Assembly: GCF_030814715.1 (NCBI RefSeq)
Contig: NZ_JAUSVO010000005.1
Coordinates: forward strand, 186,001 to 250,000
Reading direction: 5' to 3'
Length of the DNA stretch: 64,000 nt
DNA from: Kaistia dalseonensis
GTDB lineage: Bacteria > Pseudomonadota > Alphaproteobacteria > Rhizobiales > Kaistiaceae
Notes under the pieces: generated by a model
Told to the model about the DNA's origin: nothing
The model's database searches: none
Seen by the model: only the letters and a program-made list of their open reading frames with translations
Shown here: in pieces, positions 8,433-16,726 of the stretch
Layout of the letters: each line of letters begins with the position of its first letter
Numbering within the stretch: the first letter of the stretch is position 1
Position numbers and translations under genes: made by a program

Positions 8433-9322
8433 GCGGCTCCCGCGGAACGATCGAGGCGCAGCACGCCGATGATCAGGATGGCGACGAAGGCGACCAGCAG
8501 GAAGACGCAGCTCGCGGCGGCCGAGCCGACACCGAGCTCCTGATAGCTGATCAGCCGATCGCGAGCATAGATCGAGACCGTCATGATGTTCTCGTTGCTG
8601 GCCGAAAGCACATAGGCGAGATCGAACATGCGCAGCGCATCGAGCGCGCGGAAGAGCACGGCGACGCCGATCGCCGGCGTGAGCAGCGGCAGCGTGATCG
8701 ACCAGAAGCGCTTCCAGGCCGGAATGCCGTCAACATGGGCGGCTTCAAAGATCTCGCCCGGCAGCAATTGCAGGCCGGCGAGAATGAGCAGCACCATGAA
8801 GGGTGTCGTCATCCAGACATCGATGAAGATCACGACGCCCATGATCAGCGAACTGTTTGCCGTCCAGGCGATGCCATGGTCGGAGAGGCCTAGACCGACG
8901 ATCAGCGCATTGATGACGCCGAACTGGTCGTTCAGCATCCAGTCCCAGATCTTGGTCGCGACCACGACGGGGATCGCCCATGGCACCAGGATCGCGGCGC
9001 GCACCAGCCCGCGGCCAGGGATCGCCTCATTGATCAGCAGCGCAATGGCGAGGCCCAGCACGGTCTCGATCGCGACCGAGATCGAGGTGAAGACCAGCGT
9101 GTTGCGAACGACATGCCACCAGCCGCTATCGGTGAGCACTTCGATGAAATTATCGATGCCGACCATGGAATAATTGGTCGGGTCGTCGAGATAGGCGTTG
9201 GTGAACGCGAAGAAGACCGTCCGGCTGAGCGGCCAGACCGCCACGAGCAGCATGACCAGCGCCAGCGGCGTCAGGAACAGCCATGCGGCGCGGTGCTCGC
9301 GGCGAGCGAGGCGCGTGCTCAT
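8429..9322 (-). CDS. Sugar ABC transporter permease (MalF/UgpA type)
   Basis: A 297-residue permease with six helices; the family motif EAAHVDGIPAWKRFWSITLP marks the EAA loop near residue 194. The N-terminal stretch LFLTPLALVMLLVAVWPL is the first membrane segment. Gene overlaps of 4 nt at both ends place it inside a tightly coupled ATPase-permease-permease block. It pairs with the MalG-type subunit; the transported sugar is set by the binding protein encoded upstream. Confidence 0.93.
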   Translation of the reverse strand: MSTRLARREHRAAWLFLTPLALVMLLVAVWPLSRTVFFAFTNAYLDDPTNYSMVGIDNFIEVLTDSGWWHVVRNTLVFTSISVAIETVLGLAIALLINEAIPGRGLVRAAILVPWAIPVVVATKIWDWMLNDQFGVINALIVGLGLSDHGIAWTANSSLIMGVVIFIDVWMTTPFMVLLILAGLQLLPGEIFEAAHVDGIPAWKRFWSITLPLLTPAIGVAVLFRALDALRMFDLAYVLSASNENIMTVSIYARDRLISYQELGVGSAAASCVFLLVAFVAILIIGVLRLDRSAGAA

Positions 9323-10446
9323 CGCCGTGCCTCACGGAACTGCGCCGCGCTGGCCCGCTCATGACTCTCGTGATGATCGAGCCGGCGGCCATCGCCGTCG
9401 AAGACGAACAGGTCGGCATCGCGGAAGGCGAGACCGACCATGCGACCCTTCAGTTCGAGCGGCGGGCGGCCGGCGACGCGCACGACCCAGACGGAATCAT
9501 CGGCAAGGCGCGCATAGGCGAAATGCTCGTGGCCGAGATCCTCGATGCGTTCGAGCAGGCCGGAAAGCCGTCCCTCGCCTTCGCCCGTGATCGCGATCGC
9601 TTCCGGGCGCACGCCGATCGAGGCGGCGCCGGCACCCTGACCGCTGAAGGCAAGGTCGATCGCGAAGCCGCCGGGACCCGAGAGATGCTTGGTCTCGCCG
9701 GCGCCCTCGACGCTGACGGGCGCGAAGTTCATACGCGGGCTGCCGATGAAGCCGGCGACGAAGCGGCTGTCGGGCGTGTGATAGAGTTCCTGCGGCGTGC
9801 CGACCTGTTCGATCAGGCCATGATTGAGCACGACGATCCGGTCGGCCAGCGTCATCGCCTCGGCCTGGTCATGCGTCACATAGATCATGGTGGTGCCGAT
9901 ATCGGCATGGAGCTTGGCGATCTCGACGCGCATCTCCATGCGCAGGTCGGAATCGAGGTTGGAAAGCGGCTCGTCGAACAGGAAGACATCGGGCTTGCGC
10001 ACGAGCGCGCGGCCGATGGCGACACGCTGGCGCTGGCCACCGGAAAGTTCGCGCGGACGGCGATCGAGCAGGTGATCGACCTTCAGCATCTTCGCGACGT
10101 CGCGCACCTTGGTGCGGATCGCGTCGCGGCCAATGCCGAGTGTCTCGAGCGCAAAGCCGATATTCCGCGCGACGCTCATATGCGGATAGAGCGCATAGGA
10201 CTGGAAGACGAAGGCGATGCCGCGTTTGGAGGCCGGGACGTCGGTGACGTCCTCGCCATCGATCGCCACCACGCCGCTCGAAACCGGGATCAGCCCGGCG
10301 ACGAGGCGCAGCAGGGTCGACTTGCCGCAGCCGGAGGGGCCGACGAAGACGACGAATTCACCATCCTTGATATCAAGGTCGACGCCGCGAATGACGGCAT
10401 TGGTGCCGTAGCTCTTCGAGACGGATTTGAGCGTAACCGATGCCAT
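9319..10446 (-). CDS. Carbohydrate ABC transporter ATP-binding protein (MalK/UgpC type)
   Basis: A 375-residue ATPase. Walker A is GPSGCGKST (about residues 36-44), the signature is ELSGGQRQR, and Walker B is VFLFDEPLSNLD; the switch histidine lies in YVTHDQ. A C-terminal TOBE/MalK regulatory domain (about residues 235-375) distinguishes it from amino-acid or peptide transporters. It couples ATP hydrolysis to the two permeases encoded downstream. It lies 254 nt from the binding-protein gene, separated by an inverted repeat pair that may attenuate expression. Confidence 0.94.
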   Translation of the reverse strand: MASVTLKSVSKSYGTNAVIRGVDLDIKDGEFVVFVGPSGCGKSTLLRLVAGLIPVSSGVVAIDGEDVTDVPASKRGIAFVFQSYALYPHMSVARNIGFALETLGIGRDAIRTKVRDVAKMLKVDHLLDRRPRELSGGQRQRVAIGRALVRKPDVFLFDEPLSNLDSDLRMEMRVEIAKLHADIGTTMIYVTHDQAEAMTLADRIVVLNHGLIEQVGTPQELYHTPDSRFVAGFIGSPRMNFAPVSVEGAGETKHLSGPGGFAIDLAFSGQGAGAASIGVRPEAIAITGEGEGRLSGLLERIEDLGHEHFAYARLADDSVWVVRVAGRPPLELKGRMVGLAFRDADLFVFDGDGRRLDHHESHERASAAQFREARR

Positions 10447-10551
10447 TTGGTTCCCGGTCTTCGATTGGGAAGAAGCGGCCGTTCGGGGAAAGCAATCGTC
10501 CCGGAACAGCGGAAACAGGCACGCGCCAATGGTTCGGCCCGCAATGCCCGA

Positions 10552-10690
10552 TTTCCCTCCCCTTTGTGGGGAGGGCTAGGGAGGGGTACCGCCTCGGTCC
10601 CTCCGGATAGACTTAGTATCGCGACGCCTCAACAGGCAGCGTCGGTGCCCCTCCCCGGCCCCTCCCCACAAGGGGGAGGGAGAAGGAAGG
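10552..10690. repeat. Inverted pair of GC-rich hairpin repeats inside the sugar ABC operon
   Basis: Two inverted copies of one element lie here. Copy A (about 10552-10590) has a CCCTCCCCTTTGTGGGGAGGG core; copy B (about 10646-10690) has CCCCTCCCCACAAGGGGGAGG on the other strand sense. Each can fold by itself and the two can pair. They fill most of the gap between the binding-protein and ATPase genes. Such an arrangement commonly lets the binding protein be made in excess over the membrane subunits. Relatives with a different core occur near 59.7 kb and 61.2-61.7 kb. Confidence 0.7.
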
Positions 10691-10700
10691 GGCGAACCGA

Positions 10701-11960
10701 TCAGCGGCTTTCCTTGAGCTTCTCGAGCTTGGCGGCGAGGCTCGTCAGGTCCGCCTTCACGTCGGCTTCGCCCGAGAGCATGTCGTGCACGGCGCGGTAG
10801 AAGGCCTGCGAGACGCGGTTATAGCTCGTGCCGGTATAGCCCGAGGGGCGCGCGGCGCTGTCGGCGAAGGCCGGTGCGGTGTCCTTCAGGAAGGGCAGCT
10901 TGGCCAGCACGTCGGGATCGGAATAGAGCGCGGAGATGGAGGGGCTATAGGCACCCTCGACGGCGCGCATCTTCTGCATTTCCGGGCCGGTGATGAAGGC
11001 GATGAACTCGGCCGAGAGCTCGGGATGCGTCGTATATTTCGAGGCGCCGAAATACATCGGGCCGAGGCAGCCGCTCGACTTCTGGCCTTCCTTGCCGACC
11101 GGAAGCGGCATCATGCCGACCTTGCCGACGATCTTGCCGCCAGCGGTCTGCGAGGTGCCCCAGACATAGGGCCAGTTGCGGTGGAAGACCGAATTGCCGG
11201 CCTCGAAGACCGCACGGGAGGCCTCTTCGTCATAGTTCAGCACGCCTTCCGGCGTGATCGTGCCGATCCAGCCCTTGGCGCGCGTGATCGCCTCGGCGGC
11301 TTCGGGATTGTCGATCGTGACCTTGCCGTCATCGGAAATGATGGTGCCGCCACCGTTCGAGGCGATCAGCTCGATCGCATCGCAGGTCAGGCCCTCATAG
11401 CTCTTGGCCTGCCAGGTGTAGCCCCACATGTCGCCATTGCCGGCGGCGCGTTCCTTGTCCTGGATCTCCTTGGCGGTTGCCGCCAGTTCGTCCCAGGTCT
11501 TCGGCTCGGGCTTGCCGTACTTCTCCAGAAGATCCTTCCGGTAGAACATCAGCCCGACATCCATATAGGCCGGCATGGCGATCAGCTCGCCATTGATCTC
11601 GCCCGCGCCGACGGTCGACTTGAAATGCGCGTCGATATCGGCCTGCGGAATCTTGCCCTTGAGATCGAGCAGGTTGTTCTTGAACATGCCGAGCCAGATG
11701 ACGTCGAGGAAGAGCACGTCGACATCGGGCGACTTGGCGGCGAGGAGCTGCTGATAGAGCGGGATCGCGTCATCCAGCAGCGCCGGCATCTTGTTGATCT
11801 TGGCCTCGTTGCCGGTCTTCGCCTTCCAGGCATCGGCCGCCTTGACACAGAGATCGTAATCAGTGGCTCCGCAGAACACGGAGATCGACTCGGCCTGAGC
11901 CGCGCCGGCCATCATCGTCAAGAACATGGTCGCGCCGAGCGCGATCGACTTTATCGACAT
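10701..11960 (-). CDS. Extracellular sugar-binding protein of ABC transporter (ThuE/MalE-like)
   Basis: A 419-residue periplasmic binding protein of solute-binding family 1. The signal peptide spans residues 1-22 (MSIKSIALG...GAAQA). The mature protein shows DVDVLFLDVIWLG, MPAYMDVGLMFYRKDLLEKYGKP and WGTSQTAGG, all typical of trehalose/maltose-type binders. ATG at 11960 has GAGGGG 9 nt upstream; a longer open frame to 12050 adds a non-signal extension. It is the promoter-proximal gene of the leftward importer operon and is controlled from a 16-bp palindrome near 12049. Ligand not determinable, probably a di- or oligosaccharide. Confidence 0.92.
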   Translation of the reverse strand: MSIKSIALGATMFLTMMAGAAQAESISVFCGATDYDLCVKAADAWKAKTGNEAKINKMPALLDDAIPLYQQLLAAKSPDVDVLFLDVIWLGMFKNNLLDLKGKIPQADIDAHFKSTVGAGEINGELIAMPAYMDVGLMFYRKDLLEKYGKPEPKTWDELAATAKEIQDKERAAGNGDMWGYTWQAKSYEGLTCDAIELIASNGGGTIISDDGKVTIDNPEAAEAITRAKGWIGTITPEGVLNYDEEASRAVFEAGNSVFHRNWPYVWGTSQTAGGKIVGKVGMMPLPVGKEGQKSSGCLGPMYFGASKYTTHPELSAEFIAFITGPEMQKMRAVEGAYSPSISALYSDPDVLAKLPFLKDTAPAFADSAARPSGYTGTSYNRVSQAFYRAVHDMLSGEADVKADLTSLAAKLEKLKESR

Positions 11961-11980
11961 TCGCTTATTCCCCTCGTTCT

Positions 11981-11988
11981 CTGGATAT
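11981..11988. promoter_or_regulatory. Possible half-site of the GntR/UTRA operator
   Basis: CTGGATAT at this position repeats one arm and centre of the perfect palindrome at 12049-12064. It lies within the leader of the sugar-binding-protein gene. One half-site by itself is weak evidence. Confidence 0.25.
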
Positions 11989-12048
11989 GACGCTGCCGTC
12001 ATTGGATGGGACGGCGCTCTTGTGGCGCCTGTCCGATGGGCTATTACC

Positions 12049-12064
12049 ACTGGATATATCCAGT
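12049..12064. promoter_or_regulatory. Perfect 16-bp palindromic operator (ACTGGATATATCCAGT)
   Basis: A perfect 16-bp palindrome sits in the divergent promoter region between the sugar-binding-protein gene and the GntR/UTRA regulator. Perfect dyads of this size in such a place are typical operators for GntR/HutC regulators. A repressor bound here would control both directions. Confidence 0.7.
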
Positions 12065-12145
12065 CATGTCAATAAGCCGTCTTTCGTGACATCATGTCCG
12101 TGAGGAGGCCGGCCAGCGAAGCCGGGGCATGATACAGGGGACGAT

Positions 12146-12970
12146 ATGGGACCGATGGGGAGCACGGATTTGGAGACTGCCGCCTCCGACGAGAATGCAG
12201 CCGCCGTGGCGCATGGCAGCATCAGCCGCGAAGATCCGAGGCCGCTTCATCGCCAGGTGCATGGCGCCATACTCGCGGCGATCGAGGAGGGCCGGCTTCC
12301 CCGCAGCGGCAAGTTGCCGTCGGAACGCGAACTTGTGGATATATTCGGAGTAAGCCGGATCACCATCCGCCACGCGATGCGCGATCTCGTGCAGCAGGGC
12401 TTCCTGCAGAGCCAGCCGGGCAAGGGCTTCTATGTCGTCGAAGGCCATCAGGGCTTCGAATTGCACCTGCTCAAGAGCTTCACCAATACCGCGCTCGCCA
12501 ATAACCGCCGGCCCGGCCAGCGCCTGCTCGACGCCCGCATCTACCGGGCACCGCTCGAAATTACGCGCCCGCTGTTCCTGCCGCCCGGCGCCGAGGTGTT
12601 CGTACTGTCGCGCCTGCGCTTGCTCGACGACGTTCCGGTCGTGATCCAGACCGACTGGCTCTCTGCCGCGCGGGTGCCCGGCCTGATCGACCTCGACTGG
12701 ACGTCCGATAACCGCTCGCTCTATGCCGAGCTCCGAGAGCGCTTCCATATCCGCCCCGTGCGCGGACAAACCACGCTCAGCGCCCGGCTCGTGACCGAGC
12801 GCGAGGCCGACCTGCTTGATCTCGTTCCGCCGGCTGCTGTCCTGACCGTGGACCAGATCGCCTTCGACGGACGCAACCGCCCCGTCAACATGACGATGCT
12901 GGCGCATCACCCCGAGCGCTATCCGCTCACGCTCGCCCAATCCGAAACCGGCGACATCGAACAGATATGA
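12146..12970 (+). CDS. GntR family transcriptional regulator with UTRA domain
   Basis: A 274-residue HutC-subfamily regulator. The winged helix-turn-helix covers about residues 35-95 (PLHRQVHGAILAAIEEG, LPSERELVDIFGVSRITIRHAM, then QPGKGFYVV). The UTRA ligand-binding domain fills residues 110-265. AGGGGA lies 6 nt before the ATG at 12146. It is divergent from the sugar ABC transporter and faces a perfect palindrome, so it most likely represses the importer until a sugar or sugar phosphate binds the UTRA domain. Confidence 0.9.
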   Translation: MGPMGSTDLETAASDENAAAVAHGSISREDPRPLHRQVHGAILAAIEEGRLPRSGKLPSERELVDIFGVSRITIRHAMRDLVQQGFLQSQPGKGFYVVEGHQGFELHLLKSFTNTALANNRRPGQRLLDARIYRAPLEITRPLFLPPGAEVFVLSRLRLLDDVPVVIQTDWLSAARVPGLIDLDWTSDNRSLYAELRERFHIRPVRGQTTLSARLVTEREADLLDLVPPAAVLTVDQIAFDGRNRPVNMTMLAHHPERYPLTLAQSETGDIEQI

Positions 12971-13092
12971 CGCCGCATTGATCGTCAAAGCGTGATCGAT
13001 CGAGGGATTCCGTTGCGTCGCGATCTGCGCTAAGTCTCCGCCCCCGGGCGCTGTCGATCATTGCGCATCTCTTCGCTGGCCTCATCGGATCA

Positions 13093-14343
13093 ATGACAGA
13101 ACACACCGACGTCATCATCGTAGGTGCGGGCATAGTCGGACTTTCCTCCGCTCTCCACCTGCAGGAACGCGGACTGAAGGTGATGCTGCTCGATCCGGGC
13201 GACGAGCGCCGCCGGGCCTCCTTCGGCAATGCCGGCGTGCTGAGCCGGAACTCGATCTTCCCCGTCGCGAGCCCCGATGTCCGCAAGCGGCTGATACGCT
13301 ATGCGCTCGGCCGCGACATTGCGGTTCGGGCGCGGCTGCGCTCGCTGCCGGCGCTGATGCCCTGGGTCGAGAAATTCCTCCTCGCCGCGAACGATACGGC
13401 CTGGCGCCGGAGCGCGGCGCTATTCGATGCGCTGGTCTCCAAATCCTTCGAGAGCCACATCGCGCTCGCGGATCTCGTCGGCGCGCGCCATCTGATCCGG
13501 CGTAATGGCTGGATGCGGCTCTATCGCAGCGAGGCTGCCTTTTCGGGCAGCGCGATCGAGCGCAGCGTGCTGGCGCAATATGGGATTGCCGCCGAACCAT
13601 TGACCGCCGCCGATATCGATGCGCTCGAGCCCTGCCTGGCGCGGCGCTTCACGCACGGCCTCTTCTTCAGCGACAGCGGCTCCGTCGAGAGCCCCGGCAC
13701 GCTGGTCCAATATTACCGCAAGGCCGTGACGGCGCGCGGCGGTCGCTTCATTGATGCCAAGGCCGATCGAATCGTGCCGCGCGACGACGGCGTCACCGTG
13801 TATGGCTGCGAGCGAACGATCGAAGCGCGCTTTGCCGTGCTCGCGGCCGGAGCGTGGTCGGGCACGCTCGCACGGACGCTCGGCTACCGCATCCCACTGG
13901 CCGCCGAGCGTGGCTATCACCGCCATTTCCGCCTCGGCGAGGGCGTGGAACTGCGCCGGCCGATCCATGATGCGGCCGGCGGCTATGTCATGTCGCCGAT
14001 GAACGGCACCGTGCGGCTGCTTTCCGGTGTGGAACTGGCCCGGCCGGACGATCCGCCGAACTACCGCCAGATCGAGGCCGTGACGCGCGACGCCGCCGGC
14101 ACGATCGCGCTCGGCTCGATGCTTGACGAGACGCCCTGGATGGGCAGCCGGCCATCGACGCCCGACGGGCTGCCGGTGATCGGCCTCGCGCCTCGCCATC
14201 GCCGGCTCGTCTTCGCCTTCGGCCATGGCCATATCGGCTTCGCCAATGGCCCGATCACCGGACGGATCGTCGCCGCGCTGATCGCGAACGAAACACCGCC
14301 CGTGGCCATCGAGGGCTTCAGCCCGGCGCGCTTCGGCGCCTGA
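13093..14343 (+). CDS. FAD-dependent amine/D-amino-acid dehydrogenase (DadA-like)
   Basis: A 416-residue flavoprotein of the DAO fold. The dinucleotide-binding motif GAGIVGLSSALHLQERG lies at residues 11-27, and the C-terminal FAD motif is GHGHIGFANGPITG. SFGNAGVLSRN after the first domain is characteristic of DadA-like enzymes, which oxidatively deaminate D-amino acids or related amines and pass electrons to quinone. It follows the GntR/UTRA gene by 122 nt in the same direction and converges on an SDR gene 4 nt away. A link with the sugar importer is possible but unproved; the substrate could be an amino sugar or opine-like compound. Confidence 0.8.
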   Translation: MTEHTDVIIVGAGIVGLSSALHLQERGLKVMLLDPGDERRRASFGNAGVLSRNSIFPVASPDVRKRLIRYALGRDIAVRARLRSLPALMPWVEKFLLAANDTAWRRSAALFDALVSKSFESHIALADLVGARHLIRRNGWMRLYRSEAAFSGSAIERSVLAQYGIAAEPLTAADIDALEPCLARRFTHGLFFSDSGSVESPGTLVQYYRKAVTARGGRFIDAKADRIVPRDDGVTVYGCERTIEARFAVLAAGAWSGTLARTLGYRIPLAAERGYHRHFRLGEGVELRRPIHDAAGGYVMSPMNGTVRLLSGVELARPDDPPNYRQIEAVTRDAAGTIALGSMLDETPWMGSRPSTPDGLPVIGLAPRHRRLVFAFGHGHIGFANGPITGRIVAALIANETPPVAIEGFSPARFGA

Positions 14344-14347
14344 ACGA

Positions 14348-15112
14348 TCAGGGCAGCGTCAGCCCGCCATTGACGTGGACCGCCTGCCCCGTGATCTGGC
14401 CGGCACCGCGCGACAGCAGGAAGGCTATCGTCGCGGCGACATCCGCCGGCTCGGTCAGACGGCCGGTCGGCGTCACGGATGCCGCCGTCTTCAGCGAGTC
14501 CGTGGTCGCCGCGAGATGGCCGCCACCCTGCTTGCGCGTGAAGCCCGGAACCACGGCATTGGCCGTCGCGCCGACCGGGCCGAGTTGCACGGCGAGCGAC
14601 TTGACCAGCGCCTCGAGGGCGGCCTTCGCGGCCGAGGTCGCGGGGAAATTCAGTCCGGCCGTGCCGAAGATATGCGCCACGAAGGAGCTGACGGCGACGA
14701 TCCTGCCCCATGACGAGGCCTCGATATCGGGAAGCGCGGCCGTCACCATGCGCAGGAAGGCGATCGGCATCGAATTGAACGCGGCCTGCAGATCGTCAGG
14801 CGACAATTCGCCGAAGCGTGAGCGGGCGGCCTGCCCCGCATTTGAGACGATCTGGTCGACGCGGCCGAAATGCGAGCGCGCGGCCTCGACGATCGCCACC
14901 GGCACGTCGGCATCGCCGAGGTCACCGAGCGCGATTTCCACCGGCGAGCCGAGCGCGCGACACGCCTCGGCGACTGTCTCCAGCCCCGCGCCGTTCTTGC
15001 GCGTATGGAGCAGCAGGGCCGTGTCGGCACCAGCCAGGGCGCGGGCAGTCGCCGCCCCGATGCCGCTCGCGGCGCCTGTTACGATCACGACACGGTCGAA
15101 AACTGCAGTCAC
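14348..15112 (-). CDS. SDR-fold protein lacking the catalytic tyrosine
   Basis: A 254-residue SDR-fold protein with an intact cofactor loop (VTGAASGIGAATA, residues 11-23), NAG motif (91-93) and catalytic-site serine (SS at 142-143). At the place of the YxxxK dyad, however, it reads TSAAK (159-163). The codon is ACC (minus strand, 14638-14636), so the essential tyrosine is replaced by threonine while the lysine remains. Either the enzyme uses another acid/base or it is a non-catalytic binding protein. It is divergent from the flavin monooxygenase gene and shares the promoter region containing two GTATAC motifs, so it may belong to the same catabolic regulon. Confidence 0.85.
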   Translation of the reverse strand: MTAVFDRVVIVTGAASGIGAATARALAGADTALLLHTRKNGAGLETVAEACRALGSPVEIALGDLGDADVPVAIVEAARSHFGRVDQIVSNAGQAARSRFGELSPDDLQAAFNSMPIAFLRMVTAALPDIEASSWGRIVAVSSFVAHIFGTAGLNFPATSAAKAALEALVKSLAVQLGPVGATANAVVPGFTRKQGGGHLAATTDSLKTAASVTPTGRLTEPADVAATIAFLLSRGAGQITGQAVHVNGGLTLP

Positions 15113-15207
15113 GCTTCTGTCTCCTGTGGGATTGGGCGAGGATCTTGCATGAAGGATGGCGGCCCTGATGCCGCCGGAACGCAGCCTAACGCGGCCGTCG
15201 CATTTTC

Positions 15208-15233
15208 GGTATACAAAATTCCATCAGTATACC
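15208..15233. promoter_or_regulatory. Putative MarR-type operator, GGTATAC-N12-GTATACC
   Basis: Two perfect 7-bp inverted arms are separated by 12 bp and lie just upstream of the proposed -35 of the flavin monooxygenase gene. The same 7-N12-7 geometry appears at 18835-18860 with different arm bases. GTATAC motifs recur at several promoters in the 15-37 kb island. The MarR gene at 18014 is the obvious candidate binder. Confidence 0.6.
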
Positions 15234-15242
15234 TCCTTTTTA

Positions 15243-15270
15243 TTGACACGCGGCCGCCGCTGGTTGCTAA
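15243..15270 (+). promoter_or_regulatory. Sigma70-type promoter of the flavin monooxygenase gene
   Basis: TTGACA (15243-15248) is followed after 16 bp by TGCTAA (15265-15270). The -35 is a perfect match and the -10 moderate. Transcription would begin about 30 nt before the ATG at 15309, leaving a short leader. Confidence 0.5.
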
Positions 15271-15308
15271 TCGCCTTCAGGATCTCTCGCTTTCGGATGG
15301 AGCAGGCC

Positions 15309-16556
15309 ATGGATGTCATCATCGTCGGCGCGGGCATAGGCGGCCTGACGCTTGCCCTCATGCTGCAGCGAAAGGGCATTTCAACAAGGGTTTACGAGAG
15401 CGCCTCGGAAATCAGGCCGATCGGCGTCGGCATCAGCGTCCTGCCGCATGCGAGCCGGGAACTCTGCGAACTGGGCCTCAAGGACGCGCTCGCAGAGGTC
15501 GCGATCACGGCGCAGGAATCCTGCTTCTTCAACCGCTTCGGGCAGTTTGTATACAAAGAGCCCGTCGGCACCTATGCCGGCTATGAATGGCCGCAATTCC
15601 AGATCCATCGCGGCGACCTGCAGCAGATCCTCTACAAGGCCTATATCGCCGAAGCCGGGGCGGATCGCGTGATCACCGGCCGCCGCTGCCTGCGCGTCGA
15701 CCAAGGGAATGGCAAGGCGACCGCGACCTTCGCCATCGGCGGACCGGACGGGCCGACCGAAATCGTCGAGGGGTCGGCGATCATCGGCTGCGACGGCATC
15801 CATTCGGTGATCCGCAAGCAACTGCACCCGAATGATGGCGGCCCGATCTATTCCGGCGTCAACATGTGGCGCGGCGTCACCCGCTGGAAGCCGTATCTGA
15901 CCGGCGCGAGCTATGTTCGCGCGGGCTGGCTGACGCATGGCAAGATGGTCATCTACCCGATCCGCAACAATATCGACGCCGAGGGCAACCAGCTCATCAA
16001 CTGGGTCGCCGAGGTCGAGACGCCGAAGCATGATCGCCAGGACTGGAACAAGCAGGGCCGGACCGAGGACTTCATCAGCTATTTCGAAGACTGGCATTTC
16101 GATTTCCTCGACGTGCCCGCAATGATCCGCGCGGCGGATTCGATCCTCGAATATCCGATGGTCGACAAGGACCCGCTCGATCGCTGGAGCTTTGGTCGGC
16201 TGACATTGCTCGGCGATGCGGCCCATCCGATGTATCCGCGCGGCTCGAACGGCGCCGGCCAGGCAATCCTCGACGCACGCGCCTTGGCCGACGCGATCGC
16301 CGGGCATGACGACATCGAAACGGCGCTCAAGATCTATGAGGACCAGCGGCTCGGCGCGACGGCGAATGTCGTGCGCACCAACCGGACCACGCCGCCCGAC
16401 GCGATCCTGCGCGAAGTCTATCTCAGAAGCGGTGACAAGCCGTTCGACCGGATCGAGGATGTCATCGACCCGGCCGAGCTTGCCGCGATCACGAACAGCT
16501 ACAAGAAGGTCGCCGGCTACGACAAGCAGACGCTCGCAGGCAAGAAGGTGGCATAG
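15309..16556 (+). CDS. Class A FAD-dependent monooxygenase (PhzS-like)
   Basis: A 415-residue flavoprotein monooxygenase. The FAD motif GAGIGGLTLAL is at residues 7-17, the DG motif GCDGIHSVIRK near 162, and the GD motif GDAAHPMYPRGSNGAGQ near 302. SEIRPIGVGISVLPHA and WPQFQIHRGDLQ are characteristic of the PhzS-like subgroup, which hydroxylates N-heterocyclic or aromatic acids with NAD(P)H and O2. ATG at 15309 has GGAG 6 nt upstream; ATG at 15297 is an alternative. A tandem GTATAC operator and a TTGACA promoter lie upstream. The neighbours (GST-type isomerase, ABM-domain protein, MarR) fit an aromatic or heteroaromatic degradation unit. Substrate unknown. Confidence 0.88.
   Translation: MDVIIVGAGIGGLTLALMLQRKGISTRVYESASEIRPIGVGISVLPHASRELCELGLKDALAEVAITAQESCFFNRFGQFVYKEPVGTYAGYEWPQFQIHRGDLQQILYKAYIAEAGADRVITGRRCLRVDQGNGKATATFAIGGPDGPTEIVEGSAIIGCDGIHSVIRKQLHPNDGGPIYSGVNMWRGVTRWKPYLTGASYVRAGWLTHGKMVIYPIRNNIDAEGNQLINWVAEVETPKHDRQDWNKQGRTEDFISYFEDWHFDFLDVPAMIRAADSILEYPMVDKDPLDRWSFGRLTLLGDAAHPMYPRGSNGAGQAILDARALADAIAGHDDIETALKIYEDQRLGATANVVRTNRTTPPDAILREVYLRSGDKPFDRIEDVIDPAELAAITNSYKKVAGYDKQTLAGKKVA
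15546..15557. promoter_or_regulatory. Intragenic perfect palindrome TTTGTATACAAA
   Basis: This 12-bp perfect palindrome has the GTATAC core and lies about 80 codons inside the flavin monooxygenase gene, encoding part of FVYKEP. It could be a downstream auxiliary operator or simply chance codon use. Confidence 0.3.
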
Positions 16557-16627
16557 GCCACCGGACTGGCGACCATCGTCGCGCGACGCTGGCGGTATCG
16601 CCGGTGCCGTCCCGCCCAAGGCCGATA

Positions 16628-16664
16628 GATCATCTCATCGTTTCACGAGAACGATGGGATGATC
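16628..16664. repeat. Hairpin repeat (CATCGTTTCACG family), copy 1
   Basis: GATCATC-T-CATCGTT pairs with AACGATG-G-GATGATC around a 7-nt loop, giving about 15 bp with one T-G wobble. A close relative lies at 52730-52768. It sits between the convergent monooxygenase and GST genes, where it may also terminate transcription, although no T-run follows. Confidence 0.6.
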
Positions 16665-16726
16665 CAGCTCTTTGATTGGCCGTGCTTCCTTCACGCCAGC
16701 CGCTGTCGACTTCGCCCAGAAACGCT

